Shown here in pieces: positions 34,282-43,376 of a stretch of DNA of 64,000 bases (positions are counted from its first letter, which is position 1; the number at the start of each line of letters is the position of its first letter). The notes under the pieces are model-generated. The model ran no database searches, was not told where the DNA came from, and saw only the letters and a list, made by a program, of their open reading frames with translations. A program made the position numbers and the translations under genes. The DNA comes from Halomarinibacterium sp034670265 (GTDB lineage Bacteria > Bacteroidota > Bacteroidia > Flavobacteriales > Flavobacteriaceae). Where the stretch lies: assembly GCA_034670265.1 (NCBI GenBank), contig JAXMNU010000002.1, positions 372,001-436,000 on the forward strand, in the 5' to 3' direction.

Positions 34282-35619
34282 TTATTGGTTTGATTGATTA
34301 GTTGTTGATGCTTGCTGACTGTCTATGTAATTATTAAGTAACACATGACTTAAATTGATATTCTTTCCGCCAAGAATTTTTAATCCTTCGGGTACATCGG
34401 TCACTGCATTTGAATTATGACAGCTAAAGCATTGATTTTCGGAACGCACTTGTTGCGTAAACGTTTCTATCGTTGAATTTGAAAGCTTTAGTGAGCCTGT
34501 AACCATACTTGCATCCACATTAGGATTCCAGCCGGGTTTTAACGATCCTTTTGACGTGTCGAACCAAATGGCACCTACTTCAAAATAATTTCGCCAAATA
34601 GAACCTGACGCTAATTGCTTTTCAACATTCGCATTTAAATTGGTAATATTATCTTGATTGGTACTAGAACCTCCACCATTTTTATATTGACGTGCCACCT
34701 CGGTCACTGGCTCAAGCGTTTGCTTGCTTTCATCAACAAACTTGGCCACTAAAGCGTTGTCGTTATTGGTTTCCCTTGCCGTAGTTCCGGCGGTGTAAAA
34801 GAGAAAATCTTTATTAGATACTTCTTTATTTGGGTCCTGATTGGCATTAAAGTCGGGTGCGTTTTCGTCAAATTCGAAGGTTGCCCAAATAAACTCTGGA
34901 TGCCCTTCTACGACAATCGCAATATGAAATCCAACCAATGCAACATCCACATCCTTTTGAATTTTCGGATTGTCTTTTGGTACTCTGGGTTGTCCATCAA
35001 TCATCGTCAATAGCTCAATATCTGCTTTTTTAGTATATAACTTGCTAACATCCTCCCCTGGCTGAACAATTTTCCATGTAGCTTTTGTTGAAAGGGCTCC
35101 TACAGGAAAATCGATAGTATCTGTAAAACTTGCCATCACATTTGGATCGTAAAGTTTGTTATCTAATATGAAGTCACGGTAGGTTTTGTTAATCATAATA
35201 TTACCATATACCGCACGGTTATTATGATCTATTAAAATTCCTTTCGAAAGTGCTTGTTCAATTAAATCCAACACTTGATATTGATCATCTTTATGGTCTG
35301 GATGGATTGCCTTGTCCGTGTATAATTCGGTTTCAAAGCGAGGTTTACCGTTGACTTCTTCGGTGAGCCAAAGAAAATACTGCCAAGAGATTTGGTGAAA
35401 ATCGCAATTGGTGACAGTGGTGTCAATAGGAAAATTCTGAGGCTGTGGTGTGGGAACATTTCCCGAAAACCACGCACTGGGTGCTGAGCAAAGGCTGTCG
35501 GCAGTAACCGCAGTTTCTAATTCTGCCCCTACATATTCACTATTGCTTTTTGAATCCTTGCACGAAGCAAACCATACAAAAAGACAAAGTGAACAAATAA
35601 CTAATTTGAGTGTATTCAT
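34282..35619 (-). CDS. Lipoprotein with C-terminal CXXCH heme motif, LodA-cluster associated
   Basis: 445 aa. The signal peptide has a lipobox ending FASC (C20), so it is a periplasmic or surface lipoprotein. A single c-type heme motif, CFSCH, lies at 397-401 near the C-terminus. The central region (ISWQYFLWLTEEVNGKPRFE; VALVGFHIAIVVEGHPEFIW; FEVGAIWFDTSKG) is not a classic cytochrome fold I can name. It is the first gene of the lod-like operon, 10 bp before the oxidase. A role in electron transfer or in handling the quinone/peroxide chemistry is inferred from linkage. Confidence 0.72.
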   Translation of the reverse strand: MNTLKLVICSLCLFVWFASCKDSKSNSEYVGAELETAVTADSLCSAPSAWFSGNVPTPQPQNFPIDTTVTNCDFHQISWQYFLWLTEEVNGKPRFETELYTDKAIHPDHKDDQYQVLDLIEQALSKGILIDHNNRAVYGNIMINKTYRDFILDNKLYDPNVMASFTDTIDFPVGALSTKATWKIVQPGEDVSKLYTKKADIELLTMIDGQPRVPKDNPKIQKDVDVALVGFHIAIVVEGHPEFIWATFEFDENAPDFNANQDPNKEVSNKDFLFYTAGTTARETNNDNALVAKFVDESKQTLEPVTEVARQYKNGGGSSTNQDNITNLNANVEKQLASGSIWRNYFEVGAIWFDTSKGSLKPGWNPNVDASMVTGSLKLSNSTIETFTQQVRSENQCFSCHNSNAVTDVPEGLKILGGKNINLSHVLLNNYIDSQQASTTNQSNQ

Positions 35620-35711
35620 AATCTTGATTTTTGGTTAGTTGTATCATATGGTGTTTAAGAATCGCACGCATATCATCTGTTAAAGGTAGGAGGAATAGAA
35701 AAAAAATGGAC

Positions 35712-35727
35712 TACGTATAAATACGTA
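35712..35727 (-). promoter_or_regulatory. TACGTA-type palindrome upstream of lod-like operon
   Basis: TACGTATAAATACGTA is a 7-bp perfect inverted repeat with a 2-bp spacer, 93-108 bp upstream of the heme-lipoprotein start. On the minus strand it is followed by a TACCTTTA element resembling the Bacteroidota -7 box (TAnnTTTG). A similar palindrome lies at 50885-50902. It is probably an activator or repressor site. The 249-bp gap (35620-35868) contains nothing else I can name. Confidence 0.45.
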
Positions 35728-35868
35728 ATTTTAAGACAATCAAATAGTTATAACGCCTTCTGAAAGCTAAAACATTATCCCAATCACTTATCGCGGTCGA
35801 TAAAACAGTTTAAGAAGTATATTGAAAAATAGGGTTTTGTGAGGTTTAGGCTTTTGGGAAAAACACAA

Positions 35869-36951
35869 TCAATTTATTATGTACAGGAGTCGTGCATCCA
35901 TATGATCGGCAATTTTACCATATGCAATTAAGGAACCACCTATAGTCCATCTTTTAGATTTCCCAAAACTATACCACAAGGAATACCGTTGATATAGCCA
36001 CCTAGACTGTATGTTTGTTGGTCGAGTTACATAGACTCCAAACTGCTGTAGAAAATAAAAGTTCCCTACCGAAAAATGATGCCCGAGTGTCACAGCCGAT
36101 GAAAATGCAGAATCCTCTAAATTATCTCGTTCGGCTATCGCTTCATCGGCATAGTCATACCATAATTCTGCTCCTGCATTAACTCCATTAATTACCGATA
36201 AGGGTTGTAATGCCCCTCCTAGTAGCCCTACCAGCAAATGGTTGGAGGATCCAGACTCAAGCCCAGAAGATCGTAAACTGGAAAAGGAACCTACATAATA
36301 CTTTAAAGATGTATCATGGTTACGTAATTCGTTAGGTTTAGGCTTCAAGGTTTCAAAATCTACAAGCCTATCAACGCCAATGGAAAGGGTTGGGAAATTC
36401 ATTCCTTTATTAGGCTGTTTTTGCCCTCCGTTAGAAATGTGATTGTAATTAGCCGAAAGGTTTATAGCATATTTTTCATTGAGATGGTAATTCAGATTGA
36501 GCGATAATGCTAAATAAAAACTTACATGAGAACTAAAAAGTAGATTTTCTGGATTCGTGGTGGCATCAAAAGTTTTATCTAAATAGGTAGCTCCAATAGA
36601 TCCTCTAAGTGAAAATTTTAAAGGTCCTTTATAGGCGAAATACGGTTCCACAAAATACAGTAGGTTGTATGAGCTCCCTAATACCTCAGGATTCGCATGA
36701 TTAAAATAGGCAAAAGAGACACCTGTACGACCGTAGCAATAGCAGGTTTTCCAAGCTTTATCGCTGGTTTTGAGCCAGCTGTATTCTAATTGTAATCCAT
36801 AGGGGTTGCTTTGTGATATGGGCTTTACTTCTTCGGAGTGAGCAATGATAAAACCATAGTGAGATTTCAATCCATAAAATTTAGCATTTGTTTGCCCAAT
36901 AGTGAAATGGAACACTAACAGAAAAAGTATGGTCCCTACACGCTGTTTCAT
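35869..36951 (-). CDS. PagL-like lipid A 3-O-deacylase (acyloxyacyl hydrolase family), outer membrane
   Basis: 360 aa with a signal peptide (about 1-19) and alternating beta-barrel strands. The catalytic signature NYNHISNGG (H171, S173) followed by NKGMNFPTLSIGV matches PagL-type lipid A deacylases, which remove the 3-O acyl chain from lipid A in the outer membrane. It is longer than PagL itself (about 170-190 aa), as is common for Bacteroidota homologues, with extra barrel strands at the C-terminus. It is transcribed in the same direction as the lod-like operon but lies well upstream of it. Confidence 0.78.
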   Translation of the reverse strand: MKQRVGTILFLLVFHFTIGQTNAKFYGLKSHYGFIIAHSEEVKPISQSNPYGLQLEYSWLKTSDKAWKTCYCYGRTGVSFAYFNHANPEVLGSSYNLLYFVEPYFAYKGPLKFSLRGSIGATYLDKTFDATTNPENLLFSSHVSFYLALSLNLNYHLNEKYAINLSANYNHISNGGQKQPNKGMNFPTLSIGVDRLVDFETLKPKPNELRNHDTSLKYYVGSFSSLRSSGLESGSSNHLLVGLLGGALQPLSVINGVNAGAELWYDYADEAIAERDNLEDSAFSSAVTLGHHFSVGNFYFLQQFGVYVTRPTNIQSRWLYQRYSLWYSFGKSKRWTIGGSLIAYGKIADHMDARLLYIIN

Positions 36952-36982
36952 GTAAAGTTTTTAGGCTATCACTAAGTTTATA

Positions 36983-37483
36983 CTACAATTTATATTCCAT
37001 AAAACGAACATCGTCTAATGGATTAGAGCCATAATCCTCAATTTCATAAAACCCTTTAGAGGTAAACAAATGAATGGCACTTTTCATATCTGGAACGGCA
37101 TCCAGTCGAAGGAAGCGATAGTCTAATCTTTTAGCTTCATAGATAGCTTTGTCAAGCATTTTTCGCCCCAAGCCTTTTCCCCGAAAGTCAGGTTTAATAT
37201 ACATTCTTTTAATCTCGGCGACTAAATTACCTAAATCTCTTAGACAAGTCACTCCTACATATTCGTCGGAGACTTTAGCCATTATAATTAGACCACTCGC
37301 TCGACCATAGAAAAGTTCAAGATTCTCAAGTTCATTCTCAATATCCTGAAAATCAAGATTAAAATTTAGAGAATTTACATACTCTTCTATAAGGTTTCTT
37401 GCAATAGTATACTCTTTTGAGCCCTTGACAATGATAAGGTTCGGGTTTTTCCTTTCACGTGGTTTTTTATCAACAACTCTCAT
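36983..37483 (-). CDS. GNAT family N-acetyltransferase
   Basis: 166 aa from the ATG at 37483; a TTG two codons earlier is less likely. The acetyl-CoA loop is IKPDFRGKGLGRKML (R/Q-x-x-G-x-G/A), preceded by the EIKRMYI strand and followed by LRLDAVPDMKSAIHLFTSKG. The substrate is unknown. The gap up to YifB/ComM (37484-37676) shows no recognisable feature beyond AT-rich sequence. Confidence 0.85.
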   Translation of the reverse strand: MRVVDKKPRERKNPNLIIVKGSKEYTIARNLIEEYVNSLNFNLDFQDIENELENLELFYGRASGLIIMAKVSDEYVGVTCLRDLGNLVAEIKRMYIKPDFRGKGLGRKMLDKAIYEAKRLDYRFLRLDAVPDMKSAIHLFTSKGFYEIEDYGSNPLDDVRFMEYKL

Positions 37484-37676
37484 AAGCAACGGATTTTGTG
37501 GTTTGTATTTGCTATTTTCTTAATATAGATAAGGTATGAATTTTTTTTGGATACCTAAAACACGGTATTTTTTTGAATCATAGAATGATAAAAAAAGTAG
37601 CATTTAAAACCTACCACACATCTCTTTCCCCTTCGATACAATGTTGTTCCTTCGCCACAAAATCACTCGAGTTCTA

Positions 37677-39218
37677 TTATCCCAACCACCCATCCCTATC
37701 AAGGCTTCTATATTGAATAGCTTCGGAAATATGGTTGCCCGAAATATGTTCGGCATTTTCCAAATCGGCGATGGTACGAGCTACTTTTAAAATTCGGTCG
37801 TAGGCACGAGCAGAAAGATTTAATCGCTCCATGGCATTTTTCAGAAGGTCTAAGGAAGCTTTATCCAACACACAAAACTTTCTAATTTGTTTTACCCCCA
37901 TTTGTGCGTTGTAATGAATATTTTCAAATTCCTCAAAACGTTTCGCCTGAATTTCCCTCGCTTTGGTCACACGTTCTCGAATAATAATACTTTGCTCGCC
38001 CTTTCGGGTATCGCTTAGTTTTTCAAAAGGAACAGGGGTCACTTCAATATGAATGTCAATTCGGTCTAATAACGGTCCTGAAATCTTACTGAGATAGCGT
38101 TGCATCTCGGCAGGGGAAGACGTTACTGGAGCATTGGGGTCATTAAAATACCCACCCGGACTTGGATTCATACTGGCAACTAACATAAAACTGGCTGGGT
38201 ATGTCACGGTAAAACGAGCACGTGAAATGGTAACATCTCTATCTTCCAAAGGTTGGCGCATGACCTCCAACACGCTACGTTTAAATTCGGGGAGTTCGTC
38301 CAAAAACAATACGCCATTATGTGCGAGTGAAATTTCACCCGGTTGTGGATATTGTCCGCCACCCACTAAAGCGACATCGCTAATGGTGTGATGTGGGGAA
38401 CGAAACGGACGGCTTGTCATAATACCACCTTTTTCCATGGTACGTCCCGCCACACTATGTATTTTAGTGGTTTCCAAAGCTTCTGTTAAACTTAGGGGTG
38501 GCAAAATACTTGGCAATCGCTTGGCAAGCATCGTCTTCCCACTTCCAGGAGGCCCAATGAGGATGATGTTATGCCCTCCAGCAGCTGCAATTTCCATACA
38601 ACGTTTAATAGATTCTTGTCCTTTTACATCGCTAAAATCAAATTCTGGGTTTTGGAGGTGTTCGTAAAATTCGGCTTTCATATCCACCACAACGGACTCC
38701 ATTTCTGCCCCTTCATTAAAAAAGTCAATAACTTCTTTTATAGATTCTACTCCAAAAACATTTAAACCATCTACAATCGCTGCTTCTTTAGCATTCTGTT
38801 TCGGAAGAATAAAGCCTTTAAATCCTTCATTTTTTGCGTTAATAGCAATAGGAAGTGCCCCACGTATGGGCTGTAGAGAACCGTCCAAAGACAATTCACC
38901 CATAATCACATAGTCACTCAACGGATGTTTCTCCTCAATTTGTCCAGAGGACACTAAAATTCCCATAGCCAGAGTAAGGTCATAAGCCGAACCTTCCTTG
39001 CGCATATCGGCAGGAGCCATATTTAAAGTAATCTTTTTTCCTGGGATTTTATAACCGTTATTCTGAAGTGCCGCAGCAATACGGTAATTACTTTCTTTTA
39101 TGGCGTTATCGGGTAATCCAACTAGATGATAACCTACACCAATATCGGTGTTTACTTCTACTGTTATGGTGGTTGCTTCTACACCAAAAACAGCACTCCC
39201 ATATACTTTTGTGAGCAT
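37677..39218 (-). CDS. comM: YifB/ComM family Mg-chelatase-like AAA ATPase
   Basis: 513 aa with the three expected parts: N-terminal ChlI-like domain (VYGSAVFGVEATTITVEVN, VGLPDNAIKES), AAA core with Walker A GPPGSGKT and Walker B GVLFLDELPEF, and C-terminal ChlI domain (ARAYDRILKVARTIADL). ComM is a branch-migration helicase that helps integrate DNA in natural transformation. Length matches the family. It is a single gene just downstream of the response regulator gene and in the same direction. Confidence 0.95.
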   Translation of the reverse strand: MLTKVYGSAVFGVEATTITVEVNTDIGVGYHLVGLPDNAIKESNYRIAAALQNNGYKIPGKKITLNMAPADMRKEGSAYDLTLAMGILVSSGQIEEKHPLSDYVIMGELSLDGSLQPIRGALPIAINAKNEGFKGFILPKQNAKEAAIVDGLNVFGVESIKEVIDFFNEGAEMESVVVDMKAEFYEHLQNPEFDFSDVKGQESIKRCMEIAAAGGHNIILIGPPGSGKTMLAKRLPSILPPLSLTEALETTKIHSVAGRTMEKGGIMTSRPFRSPHHTISDVALVGGGQYPQPGEISLAHNGVLFLDELPEFKRSVLEVMRQPLEDRDVTISRARFTVTYPASFMLVASMNPSPGGYFNDPNAPVTSSPAEMQRYLSKISGPLLDRIDIHIEVTPVPFEKLSDTRKGEQSIIIRERVTKAREIQAKRFEEFENIHYNAQMGVKQIRKFCVLDKASLDLLKNAMERLNLSARAYDRILKVARTIADLENAEHISGNHISEAIQYRSLDRDGWLG

Positions 39219-39274
39219 AAAATATGTGTTAATCTAAAAATGTGGGGAGTTATACTATGTGAAAATAAAAAAAA

Positions 39275-39943
39275 TTATTCAATAATACTTAAAGATACCA
39301 AGTTGTTCTTTATAGCAAAGACCACCAAACCTGCTAAATTCTTTACGCCTGTTTTTTCCAGTAAGTTTTTTCGGTGCACCTCTACAGTTCGTTTGCTAAT
39401 AAAGAGTTGGTCTGCAATTTCCTGCGAGGTTTTTTGTCGGCAAATGAGCTCTAAAACCTCTTTTTCTCTTTGAGTGATAAAGTCGTCATCGAAAAAGGTT
39501 CGGGATTCGCTTCTTTCAGAATTTTTTAAAGATTTTACCGCTTCCATTACAAACGAATCGTAATAAAAGCCATTGTAATATACTTGCTTAATCGTGTGCA
39601 ATACCTTTTGTGTTGGGGAGTTCTTTACCAAATACGCCGAAGCACCCACATCAATCATATTTCTAATAAAAGGTTTAGTATTGTAGGTGGTAAGGGCAAT
39701 GATACTGATTTCAGGGTATTCTTGATGGATAGATTTTGTTGCCTCTACCCCATTTAATTCGGGCATTTTAATGTCCATGATAATGATATCGGGAAGCTCT
39801 TTTGATGAAGTTAAATATTCTATTAATTCCTTACCATTACTTGCTTGAAAAATAATTTCAATTTCATCATCTTTTGAGAGGATGTGAGACATCCCTACAC
39901 GGAATAACTCTTCGTCATCGGCAAGGACTACTTTAATTTTCAT
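39275..39943 (-). CDS. NarL/LuxR-type response regulator
   Basis: 222 aa. The receiver domain has acidic DD (9-10), phosphoacceptor D57 in IIIMDIKMPE and a conserved Lys in YLVKNSP. The C-terminal LuxR HTH reads TQREKEVLELICRQKTSQEI followed by LFISKRTVEVHRKNL. Its start overlaps the kinase stop by 4 bp, so kinase and regulator form a pair. Target genes are unknown. Confidence 0.93.
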   Translation of the reverse strand: MKIKVVLADDEELFRVGMSHILSKDDEIEIIFQASNGKELIEYLTSSKELPDIIIMDIKMPELNGVEATKSIHQEYPEISIIALTTYNTKPFIRNMIDVGASAYLVKNSPTQKVLHTIKQVYYNGFYYDSFVMEAVKSLKNSERSESRTFFDDDFITQREKEVLELICRQKTSQEIADQLFISKRTVEVHRKNLLEKTGVKNLAGLVVFAIKNNLVSLSIIE

Positions 39944-40746
39944 GTTTGGGTATGGCTTGTGATTTTTACTTTTATTCCGTTACCTAGGCTAGATTCAATG
40001 TTACAAGTAGCATTCATTAAAATGGCTCTGTTTTCAATACCACTCATCCCTAAACCTCTTGCATTCCGAGCTTCAGAAATATCGAAACCTTTTCCGTTAT
40101 CGGTGTACTGTAAAGATAGCAGGTTTTCTTCAGTAATTAAAGAGACACTGATTTTTGTTGCTTTGGAATGTTTTATGGTATTGCTGAATAGCTCCTGAAG
40201 GATTCTAAAAAGGTGCAACTCGTTTACTGATGCAATAAAATTATCTTGATACTGAATATTGTATTCTAGTGTGAATTTTTTAGTTTCCTCCACTTCCTCG
40301 CACAATTCTTCTACGGCGGCCTGTAACCCAAATTTTTCGAGGGTGGGCGGAAGCAAATCGTGGGCAATTCGGCGGGAATTTTCCAAAACGGTGGATGTAA
40401 CTTTATGTATACTTTCCCCAATTTTATTAGCTTCAGATGGAGTGATTTCCTTTTCGGTTAAAAAATTGGCGTTGAGCGAAACGACATTCAGTTTCGAACT
40501 AATAGCATCGTGCAAATCTTGAGCAATGCGCTTACGTTCCTCCTCTTGAGTAACGATGGTGCTTTGAAGTAACTCTTTTTGGTATTCAATTTCGAGTTCT
40601 GCTTTTTCGAGCTGAGTTTTAATAATTTTTTTACGAGAAAAGTAGAAAAAGAGGACAATGGCAAAGGACATTAATAGTAACAGTCCAATGGCAATTAGGA
40701 TGATATTTACGAATTGGATTTCGCTACTGAATAATTCTTCCACCAT
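39940..40746 (-). CDS. NarL-type sensor histidine kinase with a single membrane segment
   Basis: 268 aa. One transmembrane helix at about 14-36 is followed by a short coiled segment and a HisKA_3 dimerisation/phosphoacceptor helix (EERKRIAQDLHDAISS, H79). The ATPase domain has N-box LQELFSNTIKHSKA and G-box DNGKGFDISEARNARGLGM. It has no extracellular sensor domain, so input may come from the membrane protein encoded just before it, whose gene overlaps this one by 40 bp. Confidence 0.92.
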   Translation of the reverse strand: MVEELFSSEIQFVNIILIAIGLLLLMSFAIVLFFYFSRKKIIKTQLEKAELEIEYQKELLQSTIVTQEEERKRIAQDLHDAISSKLNVVSLNANFLTEKEITPSEANKIGESIHKVTSTVLENSRRIAHDLLPPTLEKFGLQAAVEELCEEVEETKKFTLEYNIQYQDNFIASVNELHLFRILQELFSNTIKHSKATKISVSLITEENLLSLQYTDNGKGFDISEARNARGLGMSGIENRAILMNATCNIESSLGNGIKVKITSHTQT

Positions 40747-41348
40747 TCAACGAAGATAAGAATTTGAAAGACGAAATATAAAACTACATTAAGATTAATT
40801 AATAATTGTGTAGTTTCAAGTGGAATCTCAACATTAAATACCAAGTTTCCCGATGAAAATATTAATGAACTTGAAAGAAAATATATTAGTACACCTATGT
40901 TTAATAAAGTAAACTCAATCTTTTCTGATAATGCTTTATATAAATATAATAGAGCATAAATGATAATAATTAAATGAGAAAAAAGCATCCCAACTTGATT
41001 ATAAACATTATATAAGTTTGGTGTAAAAATATATTGAATTGTTAAACATAATAAAGATAGTATTAATACAAACCATATAAACTTGTGTTTTAAAATTTTA
41101 TAATAAAAAATTGAAAGAAAAATAAACTGACCAATAAAATAGTAGTGAGAAATAAATATATTAGATTCTAATTCTAAAACTTTAGTAGCAATTTGTGAAG
41201 AAATCTGTATAATCCCGATAAAAAAAAGATATATAGTAAATATCCTAAAAGCTTTACTGTTTACAGTAAAGCTTCTAAGATAGATAAACGGTAAAAAAAT
41301 TGAAAAATATACCGTTATTAGAGTTATTATTTTAATATAGGATTGCAA
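40707..41348 (-). CDS. Polytopic membrane protein, putative sensor partner of the kinase
   Basis: 213 aa, very hydrophobic, with about six to seven membrane helices and short loops. The start appears to be a TTG placed directly after the stop of the 120-aa gene; no ATG is available upstream or near the N-terminus. The family is not recognised. The gene is rich in A and T, more than its neighbours. The 40-bp overlap with the kinase gene implies tight co-expression, and a role in signal reception is inferred. Confidence 0.7.
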   Translation of the reverse strand: MQSYIKIITLITVYFSIFLPFIYLRSFTVNSKAFRIFTIYLFFIGIIQISSQIATKVLELESNIFISHYYFIGQFIFLSIFYYKILKHKFIWFVLILSLLCLTIQYIFTPNLYNVYNQVGMLFSHLIIIIYALLYLYKALSEKIEFTLLNIGVLIYFLSSSLIFSSGNLVFNVEIPLETTQLLINLNVVLYFVFQILIFVEWWKNYSVAKSNS

Positions 41349-41711
41349 TTAATTTAAAGGGCTGTTATCATCACAATTTGGTGGGCAAGGATCTGTAAAA
41401 TCCCAAATGCTGTTAGCACCTGCACCAGCTGCCTCTCCAGCTGCAGGTAATAAATCTCTATAGACGACAGAGCCATCTTTTTGGGTTTCTTGTGATGTGC
41501 CTACAATTACCAATTTTTCCACACCTGCATCTGTTGCCAAATAGGCACGTACCATAGGTGAACCTGTTTGTCCTTGAATTTCTGCAATTGCTCCTTGAAG
41601 ATCCACTAAAGGAATTAAGAAAGCTCTTGCACTTGTTGATGGAGCTCCCCTCCAATTACCTGTCCAGCTAATTGCTTCTGCTAATGTAATTTTACCATCT
41701 GTTGCACTCAT
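41349..41711 (-). CDS. Small conserved-looking protein with CPPNCD..SPLN tail, unknown function
   Basis: 120 aa, no signal peptide or membrane segment. Notable blocks are TLAEAISWTGNWR, ARAFLIPLVDLQ, VRAYLATD and LVIVGTSQE, and the C-terminal Cys/Pro tail DPCPPNCDDNSPLN. I associate this tail type with small unnamed Bacteroidota proteins. It heads the operon with the membrane protein, kinase and regulator (0-bp gap to the next start). A signalling ligand, a modulator or a peptide precursor are all possible; none is shown. Confidence 0.65.
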   Translation of the reverse strand: MSATDGKITLAEAISWTGNWRGAPSTSARAFLIPLVDLQGAIAEIQGQTGSPMVRAYLATDAGVEKLVIVGTSQETQKDGSVVYRDLLPAAGEAAGAGANSIWDFTDPCPPNCDDNSPLN

Positions 41712-41762
41712 AATTTTAAAAATTTAGTTAGTTAATATTAATTGATTTCCTATAAAAATAGA

Positions 41763-41790
41763 AAAACCCTCGGTTTAAATCGAGGGTTTT
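41763..41790 (-). terminator. Rho-independent terminator after pgi
   Basis: AAAACCCTCG (41763-41772) and CGAGGGTTTT (41781-41790) form a perfect 10-bp stem with an 8-nt loop and A/T tails. It lies 26 bp after the pgi stop on the minus strand. Confidence 0.88.
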
Positions 41791-41815
41791 AAAAGTAAAT
41801 GTTCAAAAGAAATTA

Positions 41816-43375
41816 TTACAATTTCTTTAAAAGTTGTTTGGTACTACTATTAGAAATTTGAGTAACATTCTTATTTTCAATAGCATAAAGTGTTCCTTTA
41901 GCTAATTTTTTACCCAATTCTACACCCCATTGATCATAGCTAAATATATTCCAGATAACACCTTGTACAAACAATTTATGTTCGTACATCGCAATGAGGC
42001 TTCCTAGGGATTTTGGTGTTAACTTTTTTATAAGCAATGTGTTGGTAGGTTTATTGCCTTCAAATTTTTTGAAATTATTTTCAACTTCGCTACCGTAGGT
42101 TCCTTGCAACAAAGCTTCGGTTTGAGCAAAACAGTTTGCCAATAATTTATTTTGATGGTCTTTATTTCCGTAGAGCGATTGTGTAAAAGCAATAAAATCG
42201 GTTGGAATTAACTTCGTGCCTTGATGAATTAACTGAAAAAAAGCGTGCTGTGCATTGGTACCGGTACTGCCCCAAACAATGGTTCCCGTTTGGTAATTAA
42301 TTGCATTTCCATTTCTGTCCACACTTTTACCGTTACTCTCCATAATCCCCTGTTGCAGGTAGGCAACGAGCTTGTTTAAATATTGTGAATAAGGCACGAT
42401 ACATTCACTTTCGGCATTAAAAAAGTTGCTATACCAAATTGAAAGAATCGCCAAGGTTACAGGTATATTTTCTGAAAAAGGGGCTTCTCTAAAATGATTA
42501 TCCATCTCGTGGGCACCCTTCAGTAAATCTTCAAAATTTTGATAACCAACGGCACAAGCAATCGACAATCCAACGGTACTCCACAGCGAAAAACGTCCGC
42601 CCACCCAATCCCACATGGGGAAAATATTTTGGGATGCAATTCCGAAATTAGAAACCTCCTCCAAATTAGTAGAAACGGCTGCAAAATGTTTCGCAACATC
42701 CTTTTCCGAAGCTTTTTCGAGAAACCAATTTCTAATCGTTTGGGCGTTGGTCAATGTCTCCTGCGTAGTAAACGTTTTGGAAACAATAATGAATAAAGTC
42801 GTTTCTCTATCCAAGTCTTTAATCGATTCCATTACATGGTCACCGTCCACATTGCTTACAAACCGAACATCCAAATGGTTTTTATAGTACTGCAAAGCTT
42901 CACACACCATATCGGGTCCTAAGTCGCTTCCACCTATGCCTATGTTTACAATGTGTGTAATGGGTTTTCCTGTGTGCCCCTTCCAATTTCCAGAAATGAT
43001 TTCTTCGGAAAAAGATTTCATTTTCTGAAGGGCTTCAGAAACCTCTTTAGGTACCTTTTTAAAATTACGAAGTTGGGTATGCCCTACGGCTCTGTCTTCC
43101 GTCTCGTTGATTTGTATGCCTGAAAATTGTGCCTCAATTGCGTCTTTCAGTTGTACTTCCTCGGCTAATTGAAGTAATAATGCTTGTGTTTTTTCGGTAA
43201 TTCTATTTTTTGAATAGTCTACAAAAAAGTCATTCCAAGAAATTGAAAATTGTTGCGAACGAGATGGATCTTCAGAAAAAAGATCTTGCATTTTAACATC
43301 TTTCATTTCCTGAAAATGCTTCGAAAGTAGCTTCCAAGCTTCGGTTTGCGTAGGATTAACTTTCGGAAATGCCAT
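41816..43375 (-). CDS. pgi: Glucose-6-phosphate isomerase
   Basis: 519 aa. Family signatures are clear: NIGIGGSDLGPDMVCEAL, ISKTFTTQET-type (VSKTFTTQETLTNA), GGRFSLWSTVGLSIA and GTNAQHAFFQLIHQGT. It interconverts glucose-6-phosphate and fructose-6-phosphate. It is the last gene of the pfkA-gap-kinase-pgi operon, starting 2 bp after the kinase stop. Confidence 0.97.
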   Translation of the reverse strand: MAFPKVNPTQTEAWKLLSKHFQEMKDVKMQDLFSEDPSRSQQFSISWNDFFVDYSKNRITEKTQALLLQLAEEVQLKDAIEAQFSGIQINETEDRAVGHTQLRNFKKVPKEVSEALQKMKSFSEEIISGNWKGHTGKPITHIVNIGIGGSDLGPDMVCEALQYYKNHLDVRFVSNVDGDHVMESIKDLDRETTLFIIVSKTFTTQETLTNAQTIRNWFLEKASEKDVAKHFAAVSTNLEEVSNFGIASQNIFPMWDWVGGRFSLWSTVGLSIACAVGYQNFEDLLKGAHEMDNHFREAPFSENIPVTLAILSIWYSNFFNAESECIVPYSQYLNKLVAYLQQGIMESNGKSVDRNGNAINYQTGTIVWGSTGTNAQHAFFQLIHQGTKLIPTDFIAFTQSLYGNKDHQNKLLANCFAQTEALLQGTYGSEVENNFKKFEGNKPTNTLLIKKLTPKSLGSLIAMYEHKLFVQGVIWNIFSYDQWGVELGKKLAKGTLYAIENKNVTQISNSSTKQLLKKL

Positions 43376-43376
43376 A

